The notes under the pieces: generated by a model
What the model saw: only the letters and a program-made list of their open reading frames with translations
The model's database searches: none
Told to the model about the DNA's origin: nothing
Source: Bursaphelenchus xylophilus
Taxonomy: Eukaryota; Nematoda; Chromadorea; Rhabditida; Aphelenchoididae
NCBI GenBank assembly: GCA_904066235.2
Contig: CAJFCV020000005.1
Span: 4,397,501 to 4,461,500 of the forward strand
Length of the DNA: 64,000 bases
Reading direction: 5' to 3'
In this document: in pieces, positions 23,426 through 36,310 of the stretch
Numbering within the stretch: the stretch's first letter is position 1
Layout: each line of letters begins with the position of its first letter
Position numbers and translations under genes: made by a program

Positions 23426-26400
23426 ACACCACCAGTATAATATTTGTCCATCTTTTCAAGCATTTCTTTTTTCATTTTGCATTTTTCTCTCTTTATGGGT
23501 CAAGTGTTCTCCGCAAAGGAATCGCCCGGAAAGATCGTTGATTTTGATTACTTTTTAGCGAATTTAGAAGCATTCGGAAAGCAATTACGAAGAATTTACG
23601 GCGAATTAAATCTTTGTGGACAGTATTTGATGCCTATAGAATTTAATAATTACAATTCGAGGAACAAAAAAGTATTAATAAACTTGCTCATAAAATCTCA
23701 AAATTCTTGCAATCTGTAAAGGTATCAGAAATTCGTTCAAAAATCACAGGCATAATTCGGTTCGTTTTTTTACCAATCGGTGCAAAGAAACAAAAAATAA
23801 AATGTAATCTTTGAGTTGTTACTGTTTTTGGGTAGCCGATAACGAAGAAAAATTTTTCTACAGTGAAATATTTCCACCCCAAATATATACATTTGTCATC
23901 TTCGCTATCGTTGCTTATCCCTTGGACTCAAAAACAAATCAATCAAAATTTGTTTCCCATATCCGACATTATTATTTTTGTTTTGTTTACGCTAATGGTT
24001 TGCATGGAAAGTGCGAAACCAAAAATCTGTTGTTTTCTACAGCTTCTGGCTATTCGATATTTAAAAATAAAAATGGCGTTATGGCAAAAACGATGGTAAA
24101 GTAGGCAGAGAAACAGTTGACACATTGGGTCAAGTGTTTCCCTCAGAATTATTTCCGGAATTTAGAGCGCAAGAAGGGTTTGCTGGCTCGTCTTAATTGC
24201 AGAAATCAATCACTTTCTGGTCAGGATCGCCGTTCCAAAACAATAAGTGAACAGTTGACCCTTGGTGTCATGTCTCGCTTTCCTGATGATTCATTTTATT
24301 CTGGCAGTAAACAGTAGAATTTCGAATTATACAGTAAAGAAAAGCGCTACTAAAAGGAAATGAAAAATCCGGAGAATATTTTTGCGTCATGATGACACTT
24401 GTAATCGACTAAATAAACAGTTTTTGTACAGAAAGTCCGGTCCGTTTCTTTTCCCACCCAACTGACCTGATTTGACAGTCGCTTAAAGCGAATAGGAGGG
24501 TGGGTAGAGAGTGCGCGGAGCGCCGACCTTTAAGTGTGCGCCTTTTCTTCCCCGACTGCTGACATGGAATCAGGTAAATTCCTTTTCGCTTCGAGTCCTT
24601 TTCCTTGACTTTTCTCTGCCCCTCGGTTCTTCATGGGCTTGTCAGGGTCTCGGATGGTACACAGATTTGCGTGGAAGCGCGGTGGGGGTGCCTGCGGGCA
24701 TTTCAGGAGTTGCTTTCATCACATTGACGGATGATTTGACAAACTTTTATTTATATTATACTTGATATAAGAGATATTTTTTAAAAAAAAGTTGTAATTT
24801 AGTCACGGATAATATAACCGTGTTTTTTCCGCGTTCACATGAAAGATCCTTTGTTATTGTAGAAGCGAAGAACATTTGCGATTAAAGAATCAAGTGGTTT
24901 TTCGCAGACCGGCTTCTCAAAAAAGAGTTGTGGATGGATCAAGGGGAATATTCAAAATCTCTTCTTGTCAACTTTCTGAAAAACTTTCTTATTTAAAAGC
25001 AGACAAATACAGTTTTTAGAAAGTTAAAAAGTAATTCACAAATTGTTAATTTATACTAATTCACTGTCTTCAGCAAAATTTTTGCACTTTTTGTTTTTAT
25101 ATTATCCATGGTTTAAACTTTGTTTTATTCAAGTGTAATGAATGCATAAAAGCTCACAAATACACTAGAAAACGGTGATTTCAGGTGCATTAATATTATC
25201 ACTTTCCTGTATAAATAAATTGGACTGGCGATAAAATATTTATAATCGAAATCCTTGTACTTTTACTGTTTTACACGGAATTTGTAAGCATATAGGATCG
25301 CGTGACTTACGATTTTTTTGTGTTACAACTCAATTAGAAACTTTTTGAATTGATGTGTTACAAAATTTGATCAAGAATTTCATGGGTATTTTCTCCGTAT
25401 TTTACCTCAAAATCGGAATAGAACAACTCGAGGCCCCAATCCCCTCCGAGATCGTTGTATCCGAATATCGGATTCATCGGTTGTTTTAACCCCATTCCCC
25501 CCACAAATCCTTCATCCATCCCCAGCAGAAACCCCCCATTTTACTCCCAAAACTTTTATTTTTCCTTCGCGCTGTTGATTCATAATTGTTTTGCGAACGA
25601 ACGGGTTTATGGAAAGCCGATTATTGGAGGAGGTCCTGGACTCTCGACCAACAGTTTTGATGGATTTTTCCGAATTTTGGGGAAATTTTTGTTTAATTTT
25701 TGGATAGGGCAGGAATTATTGGGTGGTGCTGAGGGCCTTTTAAGGTGATAAAGATCAATAATTCGATGATGAATTTATGGCTTGACTGCTTGAGGCAATT
25801 TTTATTTATTAGATTTTAGTGTTGAAAGGTTAAGAAGTTCAAAATTTTTTGCTTTTTACTCGATGATTTTTAGGTAAAAATCGCTGTGGTAAACTTAAAA
25901 AAATTTGTAAAATGGACATCACACTCCTCAGCCAAGGCCCGCTATTTGAGTGTCAAAAGGCCATCAATTTCAGCAAACCCCTTGTTTTAGTCATTCCTCG
26001 CTTTGGTTACTTACAAAAAATGGAAAAATTGGGCAGGATAAAGAACAGTATGCATAAAAAAGGGGGTAACATCTTTTTTCTTACCAAGACTTTTTTCATG
26101 CGAAATTAGAGCCGATATAAATCATCAACAAGCGGCACGATTTCTCTTGCAATTTTTTGCGTCACCCTTTGAGGTTATCCCTTTTTTCCGATACCAATCT
26201 GAGGTCAATAAATCGCGGGGTTTTGGAACAATATGGAAATGTGAACAGCACTGTTCAAGTTTGTAAGTAAACATTCTCTTGTTTCAATTCGATTGTTCCC
26301 TTTCATAAAGAGAGTCCCGAAGATGCTCCCAAGTTTTTTTTTGTGGTATTTCATTACTAATTTTTTGAAAAAAGATAAAAATATTACGAAATAAATTGAT

Positions 26401-26684
26401 TTTACTATTTTTGATTACAATTATGGTATTTAAAATACAAAAGCAGTATTTTTATACACGAAAGTCATCACAATTTGATGGTTTGAGAGTATTTTCCCTC
26501 AAAAAAAATCGGCTATCAAGAACTCTATCAAAAGTGCGCGTTGTTTGTTTTTCATTTATTTGACCTGAGGGGTTTTTCTTCTTCTAAAGTCGTGAGGTCG
26601 TTCTCGAGGTTATTTTCCGATTCTAATCAAATTTTTTGCAGCTTTTTTATGACATAGATAAGGCAAAAGATTGGAATCAAAAAT
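23426..26684. other. 3.3-kb intergenic stretch, nothing firm
   Basis: The stretch holds the 3' UTR of the SLC22-like gene and then AT-rich sequence. Open frames here are short and without splice partners. The segment 24430-24760 is more GC-rich and contains opposed CCCACCC and GGGTGGG words, but I could not build a gene or element from it. Confidence 0.4.
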
Positions 26685-28866
26685 ATGGGCGACGATAAAA
26701 GTGGATTTGCAAATCCGACTTGCGATATTGCCTTGGGAAATGATGACAGTCATGTAGCGAATGGAAACGTGGCCAATGGAAATGCTCAGCATGGTGAGTA
26801 GAGAGTAGTGATTGGGCTGTAGGTGCTGCAGGATGTGTAATCAAGGTTTTTGATTGTTTTTAGAACAATGAACGCGTTTTTTTGGTATTTTTTCTTACAG
26901 GATTAAGATCCAAAATGATGAGGTAAAATTGACACCTTTAGAGATAAAAAATACACTTTCTGCGGGTTTCTTATAAACTTGAAAATTCACAAACTGTGGT
27001 ATGTGGGGAGGTGGCCTTTGCTGCAGAAGTTCAATGGCTTCTGTCATACTTTCCAAGGCCCTAGTTTCTCTCGCCGTCTCTCTAAATTTTCCTTAGTTTC
27101 TCGCCAAAAAATTTTGTTTAATCTCTCGGCTATTCCTACAAATCAAATTCCCAAATTTTTTTGGCATCTTCCTTTTTATGAATCTAATGCCAGCATCCAT
27201 ATTCCAGAAGCACCCGCTCAGCTAAGTGAAATCGCTCTTGATGACTCCAGCTGGGCTAATTCGGCCGCCAAACCAAAGCCAACCCTACAGCCAGAGCCGG
27301 AAAAGAAAGCCTCGATTGAAAGATCAGAATCCGCAGAATCTAACGTCGATGAAAACGATAAGAAACCATTGAGTGAGTAGCCTTATTTATCAATTATGTT
27401 TTGCTTTTTAGAAACCGGAAAGGTGATATCCCTGATCTACCCAGTGAACGAGCACTTGGCTTGGATCGCCCCGCCAGTCTACAGTTTCGAGAAGATGCCC
27501 AAGGCGTTGAATTCGAGGGAGTTGATGGTTCCACATTCAGAATACAGAAGGTTCATGTCCACGATCACGGACGACGTCAGGTTTAAAAGGTCGGTCTGAA
27601 AGATGTTTAATATCAGGGTAGAAAGCTAATGGATAATTTTATATGAAAAGCTGTAGGGAAAGAAGATAAATCTTTTTCATGTTTGATGTTATTTTTCTGC
27701 TTTAAGTCGGTATCAATTCCTGAAAATTGTAGCTTTCGCTTCGCAACAAAATCGTAGAGTTACAGCTTTTTTAAGCAATGAATTCTTTTGTCACCTAATG
27801 GCGAATTCGGAGAGAGAACGGAGAAAAATTTGATTTGCACAGTCGTATTTTATAAAATTTCAAATTTGTTCCAGTTATGTGATCCTATTTTCCCGAGCAG
27901 TCCCCATCTGGGTGATGACTTCAGTAATCTTGTTGATGTTCATGTTGTTCTCCAGCCAAGACGGTGGTCTTCATGTCATGGTTTTTACAATTCTATGGGG
28001 ATTAATGTTGTGTATTGGACTGGGATTCTGTATCTTGTTGAGGAAATACGTAAGCAACCAAAACGAATTTTTTAATATCAAATTTCCAAAATTTTAGCTA
28101 GCCAATGGTTTGAATCTAGTAGTCCGGGATGCCAACGATCAGGCAATCAAGCACAATCTGATGGTCGGCGTCCAAGATCGCGGCCAGATCTCTTGCCACA
28201 AAGTTGTTGTAAGTTAATGTAACCTTGCTGCATTGTGTTCTCAGCTAGTCTTAATGTACTACGATGTAAGAGAATGCCAGCACGATATAAAGAAGTGCAT
28301 TCGAGTTCATCTGGTTAACCAACCAGTGAAGCAGGAAATCCCGGCCGAAAGTGAGCTTGACTCACAAGCCAGAGAATTTATCGTCGAACATAGTCAAGCC
28401 TACATCAAGGCGTATGCAAAGGTAAGTGGGATTTTTGGGGGATTGAGACAGTTGAATATCTTAGATGTATCAGCAAGTATGGCTAAGGTCTTTAGACATT
28501 GATTTTTGGCCTTTTTCGGCCATGTACTCAACTTTTGAATGATATCCTTGGGGTCGTTTACTCTGGACCTTATTTTAAAAAAAAAAATTCTTTAGTAGAT
28601 CTGCTCTTGCCATAACTCTCTTGGTGGGAACCCAAAATTCGTATCTTCTATTATATTTTCATTTTCAGAAGCAACTTTTATTCCCAACGAAGCCATCGGA
28701 AGGAGTCAGTGAATTCCGACCCAAACATTGCCAAGCCTCGATATGTATATGTCAATACGTTGAACAGGTAGGCTCCACTCCTTTGCTCGACTATATTTTC
28801 GTCTTCGTATCTTACATTCCCTTCGGATTTCAGAAAATATTCCAAGATTTGCCGCTCCTCCCATAG
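26685..28866 (+). CDS. TMEM268-like two-helix membrane protein
   Basis: Eight exons (26685-26793, 27208-27372, 27412-27589, 27875-28049, 28098-28208, 28245-28421, 28669-28767, 28834-28866) give 348 residues, close to the length of vertebrate TMEM268. An acidic, disordered N-terminus of about 90 residues is followed by a short folded part, then two transmembrane helices separated by a tight turn (about residues 152-208), then a cytosolic domain. Features shared with TMEM268 as I remember it are an hydrophobic helix pair after a Tyr-Arg containing segment (SEYRRFM), HNLMVGVQDRG with a following cysteine, LMYYDVREC, and a late Cys-x-Cys-Gln (CICQYVE). The donor of exon 3 could be at 27590 or at the GT 27581; both keep frame. 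Biochemical function of the family is poorly defined. An AATAAA is at 28997-29002. Confidence 0.72.
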
Positions 28867-29043
28867 ACCCGCTAGCCCCGCCCCCTCCGAAGATATACCA
28901 TTCAGAAAATCGCTGTGATCTACACCCAACGCACCATATCTACACAAAGAAAACGGATCCGATTCGGTTGTCATAATTATTTTATGTACAGTAGACAATA
29001 AAGTATTATTAATACTGATATCAAACACATCTTATTGGTGTGT

Positions 29044-30434
29044 CTAACAAGGCTGGATGTTCTCTGATTGGTGGAGGTTTTTGATCATTAAATGGGCACT
29101 TTCAGAGCCGTCGATGAGAGGGGTTTGGAAGAGATATTGGCCGTTTTCACGGACCTTGTTGTAGGGCATTTGGAAGACGGAGTTGAAACCGGTCTGAAAA
29201 CAAATATTAATTATCTAGGCATGCAGTAATCCCTGAAAACTTTAGCTTGCGTGTTGCAGCTACAGACAAACTATTTTCAAACATTTTGGACATCAAATCA
29301 GACAATTATTTTGCAAATTCTTACCGATCTTGCGATTTTTTGTGTGGCCACCGCTGTGCAGATCGATTCAACGGGAGAAATTCCGCGATCACTTGCGATT
29401 TTTAACGACAAATTCCAAAGGAACTTGGCCAGTCCCAACCTAAAATTTCGTAATTTATTATAGCCTTTACAAATTTCTGTCATCTTGAAAGCATCATCAT
29501 TTTTAAACAAAGTCAAAATTACCCTTGGAAGTCCATGAAAACACAGATGATATCTATCCTAAAGAATCGATCAGCATCTTCCGGAATATAATACGGAACG
29601 GACTCTTCGAGATCACCAATGACTCCGATTACTTTGGGAAAGTTTGAGGTAAAATCGTCGATCTCTGATCGCATTTGTTTTATTACTAAAAGACAAATTT
29701 TAATAGTTTTAAAAAGTAATTCGACCTGACACAAAAAGATGGCCCTTACGTTCGCCATAATCGCTCTGAATTTTAGCTGGTTCACATTTCTTGGACCGAT
29801 CCACGGGCACAATCCAATTGATTATGGCCCCGGCCAATTCATTATTCCTGATGGCAATGATCGACACATTTGATGGTGCCCATTTTGTCTCTACTTGCTC
29901 TTCAAATCCTCTTATCGTATCTTCGGGTCTCAGCTCTAAACTTACTTCATTTTAGCTGACATTTATCTTTGTTTCAAAAGAAAAGTTCTCATCGCAAAAC
30001 AAAAAGTTTAATGTCTGACTATTTTGTTTGGTTTTTTATTATCAGCTATGAGAAAGGTACGGTATTTATGAATGCTGCATTCTTATTCTTGACAATAAAT
30101 CAGATAGAGAATTTTTTTCGATTATTTTTAACCAAACTTTCTACCGGAGGGGATAATGTTTCCACAAAAAAATTCAGCACGAAAATGGTGTTTTTCTCTG
30201 TGACCTCTCTCCGCAATTTGCGTACTCTCACAGCGGAAAATGTGGCACTAAAATCAGCTTACCCAAAGCATGGTTGATCGGCTCATTCGCACCAAACTCA
30301 TTCGCCAAGAACTGTACCACTATTGGCCAATCTTTTTCGTGGATGAAACAAGCTTCCAAAGTGCCCATTCTCGTGTGGATCTCACCAATTTTCTGTCGCT
30401 TTAACGACGGGTCCAACGTATATCGCAATTTCAT
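29044..30434 (-). CDS. Arylalkylamine N-acetyltransferase-like enzyme (GNAT fold)
   Basis: Five exons (30434-30263, 29935-29750, 29685-29523, 29439-29325, 29193-29044) give 261 residues. The FLANEFGANEPINHALG segment near residue 45 matches the N-terminal region of insect-type arylalkylamine/dopamine acetyltransferases. The acetyl-CoA loop is FQGLGLAKFLW, split by intron 3 and fitting the (Q/R)xxGx(G/A) rule. The end TGFNSVFQMPYNKV fits the last GNAT strand pair. Such enzymes acetylate biogenic amines such as dopamine, serotonin or octopamine, or polyamines; the substrate is not determined. A splice acceptor ends one base before the ATG at 30434, indicating trans-splicing or an upstream non-coding exon. 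It is convergent with the TMEM268-like gene. Intron 1 holds a fragment of the dispersed repeat seen at 11949-12360. Confidence 0.78.
30137..30236. repeat. Fragment of dispersed repeat in acetyltransferase intron 1
   Basis: The sequence from about TCTACCGGAGGGGATAATG through the GCACGAAA word to CTCTCACAGCGG parallels the interior of the 412-bp element at about 12130-12255, with many substitutions. It lacks terminal repeats, so it is a diverged fragment. Confidence 0.5.
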
Positions 30435-32362
30435 ATTCTGTAAAAACAAACAAATTATTGCAAGGTCACAGTTCACAAAAATTCACGGCCGTCCGAGTAG
30501 ATCAAAAAATACACTGGCTTGTCACAATTCCATAAAAAGAATTCTGAGACTATTCATACGGCCATAGAGGCCATAAATACCACTTCCCGTCATAAACAAG
30601 TAAATATGTAATTGGAGGAACGGGACATAAAAACGACTTCCGTCAGCATTCCATTCAATTTTGGGGTTTTGAGAGCCGCCAGGAAGTTCAGATAGCCCGA
30701 GGGGAAAAGAGCAAAGATTTGAATATAGGAAACAAATTGGAGGGATCAATTTGATATCAAGTTGAAGGTCTTGAATGGACTTACATGAAATTTTATAGAA
30801 AATTTAGAGTAGTGAGAGCGGATTAAAAACTATGATAGCATACCAATATTCAATAGTAACAAAAGAAGTGACATTTATAGGCGAAAAAATGGGCTTGCTC
30901 GTTCTAGAAATGCACGGTAAGAAGCGGAACTTGCAATTAATTAGCTAAAATCATAGAAATTTTGAGAAAAGAACTAACAACATCACGGTATTTACTAGAT
31001 ACGTTAAAGTTACTCAGAAACCCACCCAATTTCAACGTTCGATATCAATAGAATGACTAATTCTTCATTGAACATCAGCACCACGTTGTGGAATCACAGA
31101 AACCAAATTCGTGAGTCATAGGGGATGATAGGGACTTTTAAAATTCAAAAGGACATTGAATAAGCCCGGAAATTTTGAACCGAAAGGGGGCAAAAAGAGG
31201 AATTCAATTAGAGCATTTTATAAATATATTTACACAACGCATTAATATGTATTTTGCATTGTCTGATGTTAATTTATGGATGGAATTTTAACGGGGAATC
31301 TTAATTTCCCGTAAAAGCAGAGGAAATTTTGGAGGGGGCCACATGAAAAGAGACGGATCAGGAGGAAAATAACAAATTTTATGTCGGGTTTTAACCTTCG
31401 TTTTACAAGAACAGACGAGATTCTTCTATTGATAAAATTTAATTTTTAGAAAGTAAAATTGAGCTGACACATAAATCTTTTAGAAAGATAACAAAAGTGA
31501 CAATAACTGGAAGAAAATTCCATTTTTAAATGTCACCATTCTGCTATTTTAAGGATTTCTAAAGCCGAGAATCTTTTTCCAGAATCCTGGAATTGTCATC
31601 TTGTCATTTACAGCCCCTAGCATTGAAAACAGAATGCTCCTGAACTTAAAAGTCCACCGTCCTTTTATACTTGTACCGACCGATTATTCAAGATGTTATA
31701 AAGCTATTATACACTCGAGAGCGCAATCCACCCATATTCTTTGGCCTCAAAAACAGGAGCGGCCTCGAGAAATGAACTCTCATAGTATCAAAAAATATAA
31801 TACTTGAGGTCGAAAAGGGTCATCAAGAATTGAAGAGAGCTCTTCTCTTGAGGCCAAAGCTGTCATAAACATTAGAGGTTAAGTGTAGTACAAAGTTTTT
31901 TTGGCAATCCCTTTTTTAATTGTAAAAAATCTACTTTTTTGTTGAGGGAAAAAGGTTAGTACTTTCATGTCGGACGGACAATAAAAGTCAAGCGCAAATT
32001 ACCCAAAAAATCGAGAAAAGGTCTTGGGTAACTCAAGTCACGTGACCAAAACAATTTAATCTTTCTCTTTTCTTTGTCCATTTGACCTCAGGATTCCCTG
32101 AGGGCATAAAGGCTCAGACAAAAAAAATTTTTGTGGCCTTCAATTGATGGGTTATTTACTTTCATAGGCACTGTAAATAAATTTAATAAATATTTTATAA
32201 CTTTCAGTCTACTAATTTTGGCTATAATATGGACAACTACATAACTGTAGGTGGGAGTAGAAAGGGCCAAAAATCGACTTCTCAAGCGAAATGAGGGGCA
32301 ATTCCGGCTGTCGGAAGCGGGAAAATAAAAGTGAATAGGACAGTCAAAACACATGATCCGCG
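30435..32362. other. 1.9-kb intergenic stretch, no gene seen
   Basis: Short frames on both strands here lack splice context or family resemblance. It separates the acetyltransferase (-) from the small gene at 32363 (+) in head-to-head arrangement, so promoters for both probably lie within it. Confidence 0.4.
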
Positions 32363-33366
32363 ATGGAAGAGCCCAATTTATATGATTCAGAGGACTCGGA
32401 AGACCAACCCAAAATCGACATCAGAGAAGGGATTAGTGTAAGTCCGCTGTTTTCGATCGGGTTTAGTAAATACGAAATCACATTTGGATAGCTGCATTTT
32501 TTTATTTTTTAGGGCGTTTAGTAAATAGAGCTTGCCTCACAAGTTCAACAAAATATGGTCACTGCAAAAGTTTTGAGGGTGATCTCTGCAGACGTGATAA
32601 AAACGAACCGTTTATTTTTTATCGTGCAATTTCTTGCTTTTTGCACCGCGCAAATCAATCTTTTGGGCCCCTCTGACTTTGAGTTTTGCCACATTTTTTC
32701 TTTTTTTCAATTCGCTGAAAATGAGTGAAAAATAATTTTTTTTTTCTCTTTTGTCATCTTTATGATCTCCAATTTGCAAAGACTTATCCAATTCTAGGTC
32801 CTTTCTAAAGCAAAGATTAAATTTTTTGGAATTTGCCATGTTGAATAACCGGAACGCCCCAAAAATTCAAAATAATTGCACGACACACTATGTATCTTAT
32901 CAAAACTGCTACAGCTGACCATAACGCACACAGATGACCCGGACCGGGAGCCTTTTGTAATTGTTGAACATCAAAGTCTAAATATAGAATCGACCGGGAA
33001 GTTGGACAAGACCAAATTATATGTAAGCGACAAGGAAATCGACGCTGTCATTTACACCAAAGAAAGGGATGAACAGACAACGTGAGAGCAGTAGTAGCAC
33101 TCTAAAACTTTTCCATTTATATATAGAAACTGTTCCAAGCAAGAAGTGGGGACCCAACATGAGCATCAGACCTTGTCCATGGAACAACTTCAGAGGGTTT
33201 TGGCTTCGCAAAAGTTTGAGAGATTCCTAAACACGATTGTGCCGATGTAAGTGGAACAAATTTGCAATGTATACATGTACTAGAAGCAAGGAAAAAAATT
33301 GATCTTATTTTCAGGATGGAAGAGGAAGTCCGGCAAAATGTGATCCTCGAAAAGATTTTATGGTAA
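32363..33366 (+). CDS. Small acidic protein of unknown function
   Basis: Four exons (32363-32437, 32915-33081, 33127-33246, 33315-33366) join in phase to 137 residues. I do not recognise the family. The first 25 residues are acidic and disordered (YDSEDSEDQ). The middle has a probable beta-rich segment (FVIVEHQSLNIES, KTKLYVSDKEIDAVIYT). The end looks like an amphipathic helix pair (QRVLASQKFERFLNTIVP, then EEEVRQNVILEKILW). The acceptor of exon 2 at 32914 was chosen because the later CACACAG at 32933 would shift the frame into a stop. It ends 153 bases from the convergent phosphatase gene. Confidence 0.6.
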
Positions 33367-33519
33367 CACATCCTCCACCAGTCTTTTCAAACCTCAGTTT
33401 CTGACTGGAAAAGCACTGTAAATTACAAAAAAAGTCCATAAACCGCCTCCAAAATGGAAAAATAAAGAAATCCAAAGGAATTCTCTCCAAAGTTTATTTC
33501 CAAGTACAGTAAGATGATT

Positions 33520-35159
33520 CTATTGTTCTTTGGTGACATCCTTTCCGTCCTTCTTCGGATCTTTCGGGGTCTCTTTCGGTGGTGGATGAGCTGCAATGTA
33601 TTCATTGTACTCTTTGTAATACGAAGAAAGAGCCGGATGATTGATTCCTTTCACCTGGATGTAATCACAAATCACACGGTGGATGTAGAGGTACTGGATT
33701 TCGGTCTGAACGGCGTTGAAGCGCATGGATCTGAGCTCTCTCACAACGTTGTACACCTAAAACATTATTTTATCAAACTCCAAAATTGACAAAAGGCACG
33801 TCACACGTCAATCCAAAATAGAAGAAAAAAATTTCCCGCCCCTTTTTGGTGATTCGTTCAAAACGAAATGTCACTATCCGATAAAACGCATTTTCTTACT
33901 TTTTTTCGAAAAGTTTCTTCTTTTTCGAGAAAAAGCAATTATTTCGGTGCAAGTTCACAACTTACGAGGAAAGGTTTCTTCTCCATGATCTTAGCCATGA
34001 TCCCGGCCAAAGCCACCACTGTTCCGGTCCGTCCAACTCCAGCACTGCAATGAACAACCACCGCATTACAATTGGGCTTTCCTTTGCACGCGCCCCTGAT
34101 CGTTCTGACCAATCTGAGGATCCCCATTCCAGTGTTCGGGACGTGTTTGTCTGGCCAATCCTTCCACTGAAACATTCTGAAGGTGTGTTCCGGGACAAAG
34201 GGAGTTGCGTTTTTGCCAATTTCCATCGTTACCATATCATACGACCGGTCTTGTGGTTGTGTCTAAAATGCGATTGCCAAGACTGATGTCAACAGTTACC
34301 TTGACATTTCTGACCATCAACGATCCATATGGCAATGTTTCTCCGTTTGCTTTGGGAAAGTACTGGACGCACTTCACCTTGCCCAACTCCTCCATCTGAC
34401 ACAACATGACGATTCCGTAGCACTTCTCCTGATAAACCATCCGCCAAAAATCGTTGACGGTGTCTTGCAGCGGTCCCTGTAAACGACCCATTACTTTGGT
34501 CCCATCAATCTACCTGAGTGCAGATCATGGTGTGCGCCAGGTCCTCGAGGTTCGTGTAATTTGCATGGATATAGTCGGTGTCGGGCGGGACATTATACCA
34601 CAATCGGACTCGGGTGTGATCGTAGCAGAGCTGGTCGTTGTACCGATTTCTCGTCCGATTCTCGTTGAAAGCGTTGGTCGTTGCTTGTGGAGGCACGAAC
34701 TTCTTCAACTCGGCGTATTCCTTCTTCAAACCCTCGACTCCAGCGACCTTCAGTCGGTCCAGGAATTCGACGAGAAACGTGACGGTCTCAGTGTCTCCGA
34801 CGACTTTGGGCTGAACTGCCCCTGCGGGCAGGATCTGAGTTTTGTCATCCGAATCTTCCGGGATGTCCATGGTGGGTCCATCTGAAATTTCGAAAGTTTA
34901 TTTCGTAATATTCAAAGTGTCCAAATTTTTGGCAAAGAGTCGCACTTTTCGAATGATAATTTCAAAGATACCACCGAAAATTTTACGATCAAAACGTCGT
35001 ATCTCCTCATTCTACCTTTGCATTGCGCCACAAAAATAACTTACTGACGGTGGAGACATCTTCGTCGAATGTGGTCGTCTTGCCTCTCCGAGTGGGAGTT
35101 TTGTGGCCCTTTCTTCCCTTCCGCGCTGTTCCAGCAGTCTTCTTCTTTCGCTTATCCAT
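33520..35159 (-). CDS. Classical protein tyrosine phosphatase
   Basis: Five exons (35159-35045, 34881-34514, 34476-34300, 34262-33966, 33756-33520) give 397 residues with a single phosphatase domain. A basic N-terminus (KRKKKTAGTARKGRKG) precedes the domain, and a Pro/Lys-rich tail (PPPKETPKDPKKDGKD) follows it. Catalytic elements are complete: the NRYNDQ substrate loop with DYIHANYT, the WPD loop KDWPDKH, the signature VHCSAGVGRTG with the nucleophilic cysteine, and the Q-loop QTEIQYLY. It should remove phosphate from tyrosine in the cytosol, as no signal peptide or membrane helix is present. The form resembles the large nematode set of small single-domain PTPs, many of them germline or sperm expressed; that link is inference. 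It is head to head with the gene at 35405, 245 bases apart. Confidence 0.88.
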
Positions 35160-35404
35160 TGATGGAAACTCGGCGCCGAACCCGCAGCTTCAGAATCTTC
35201 GGAGAACTTGAAGCGAAACTAACGGCCGGCCACCGTTTCCGCAGATTTTTGGAAATGACTCTGATTTGGAGTCGTTGGATCGAAGGGAGAAAAATTTGAA
35301 TACAAATGAAAAAATTTTAAAATTTTGCATAAAAAATTTGAATTTCCAAAAAGTTGCCAAATCCCTCAATTCATCCCAAAATCCACGCGAAAATCAGCCG
35401 AGAA

Positions 35405-36178
35405 ATGGAGAAGATCAGTGAGTTGGCGGAATTGGCCACATCCCAGCCAAACGAATGTCATCAGATTCTGGCCGAGAAGCCCTTGGATTGTTTCAAGGCG
35501 CTCAAGAATTGTCCCGATTCGTTGGCCGAGCTGGTTTTAGAGGTAAATTTTAATTTTATTCTCATTTTGTATTACGCTTTTCATTTTGGAATTCTTCAAG
35601 TTGATTTTTTGCTCTTTCAGGAGCTAAAAGTTCGTTGGAAAGCGGCCGAAGAGCGAGTTAAACAGCTGGATGCGCTGGCGAAGGCAGTGAATTTTGAGAA
35701 CAAGTCAGTGGAAGAAGATCGGTGGGAGATTGTGACAGAACTCATCGAAAAAGCCGTTCAAGGATTCGATCTCAAGGCCGAGCATGCGGTAAGCAACATC
35801 TCTTTTATCGACCTTAAAATTTGGCGTATTTTAAGATCGATAAAACATCATTATGACGTATTACAACGAACCAAAAAATCGGAAAAATTTTTTGGTTCAC
35901 CCTAATATTTTCCTTTACAAAGTAGTAGGCTTTATTTTCAGAAGAGAAAAGTCAAACTTGGCCATCGAATTGTCTTCGAGACCAAGCTGTTGTTGGTCAT
36001 AAACAGAGCCTTTGATCGTGCCGAAGCTGTTCTCAAGGACTTCTACGCTCTTCACAACGATCGAGACGCAGCCGGCTATGAGCGAGATGATCTCCGGATG
36101 GAGATTCGCCTCTGCGACATGTGCTTTGTGGAGGTTCATACTGGATTCCTGAAGAGTTATTTGGGAGTTGATTGGTAG
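35405..36178 (+). CDS. Helical protein of unknown function
   Basis: Three exons (35405-35542, 35621-35788, 35942-36178) give 180 residues. I do not recognise it. The protein is predicted by eye to be almost all helical, with regular Leu/Ala spacing in the middle (ELKVRWKAAEERVKQLDAL) and a charged C-terminal half containing several Asp/Arg pairs. The six cysteines are scattered without a zinc-finger pattern. There is no signal peptide or membrane segment. All three introns/exons join at codon boundaries or in phase, supporting a real gene. An AATAAA is at 36220-36225. It may share a promoter region with the divergent phosphatase. Confidence 0.62.
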
Positions 36179-36310
36179 TCGCTATTATATTACTTGATTA
36201 TTTATTTAAAGAATGCTTGAATAAACTTTTAAATTTGGAAGCAGTAAATTTTGACAAGCAAGAGGCAAATACAAGCTGCAAAAGAAGCGTTGCTTTGACT
36301 CCAAAATGTT

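Noticed and set aside
24430..24760. GC-richer stretch with opposed CCCACCC and GGGTGGG words
   Set aside because: The inverse match is only about 7 bases, too short to call an element.
26901..26922. 22-nt micro-exon in the TMEM268-like gene
   Set aside because: It is bounded by good splice sites, but including it shifts the next exon into a stop; skipping it keeps frame.
27401..27586. Alternative frame of TMEM268-like exon 3
   Set aside because: It is open, but phase from the previous exon and the helix pair that follows both require the other frame.
30522..30749. 75-residue minus-strand frame upstream of the acetyltransferase
   Set aside because: No splice link to the acetyltransferase and no family resemblance.
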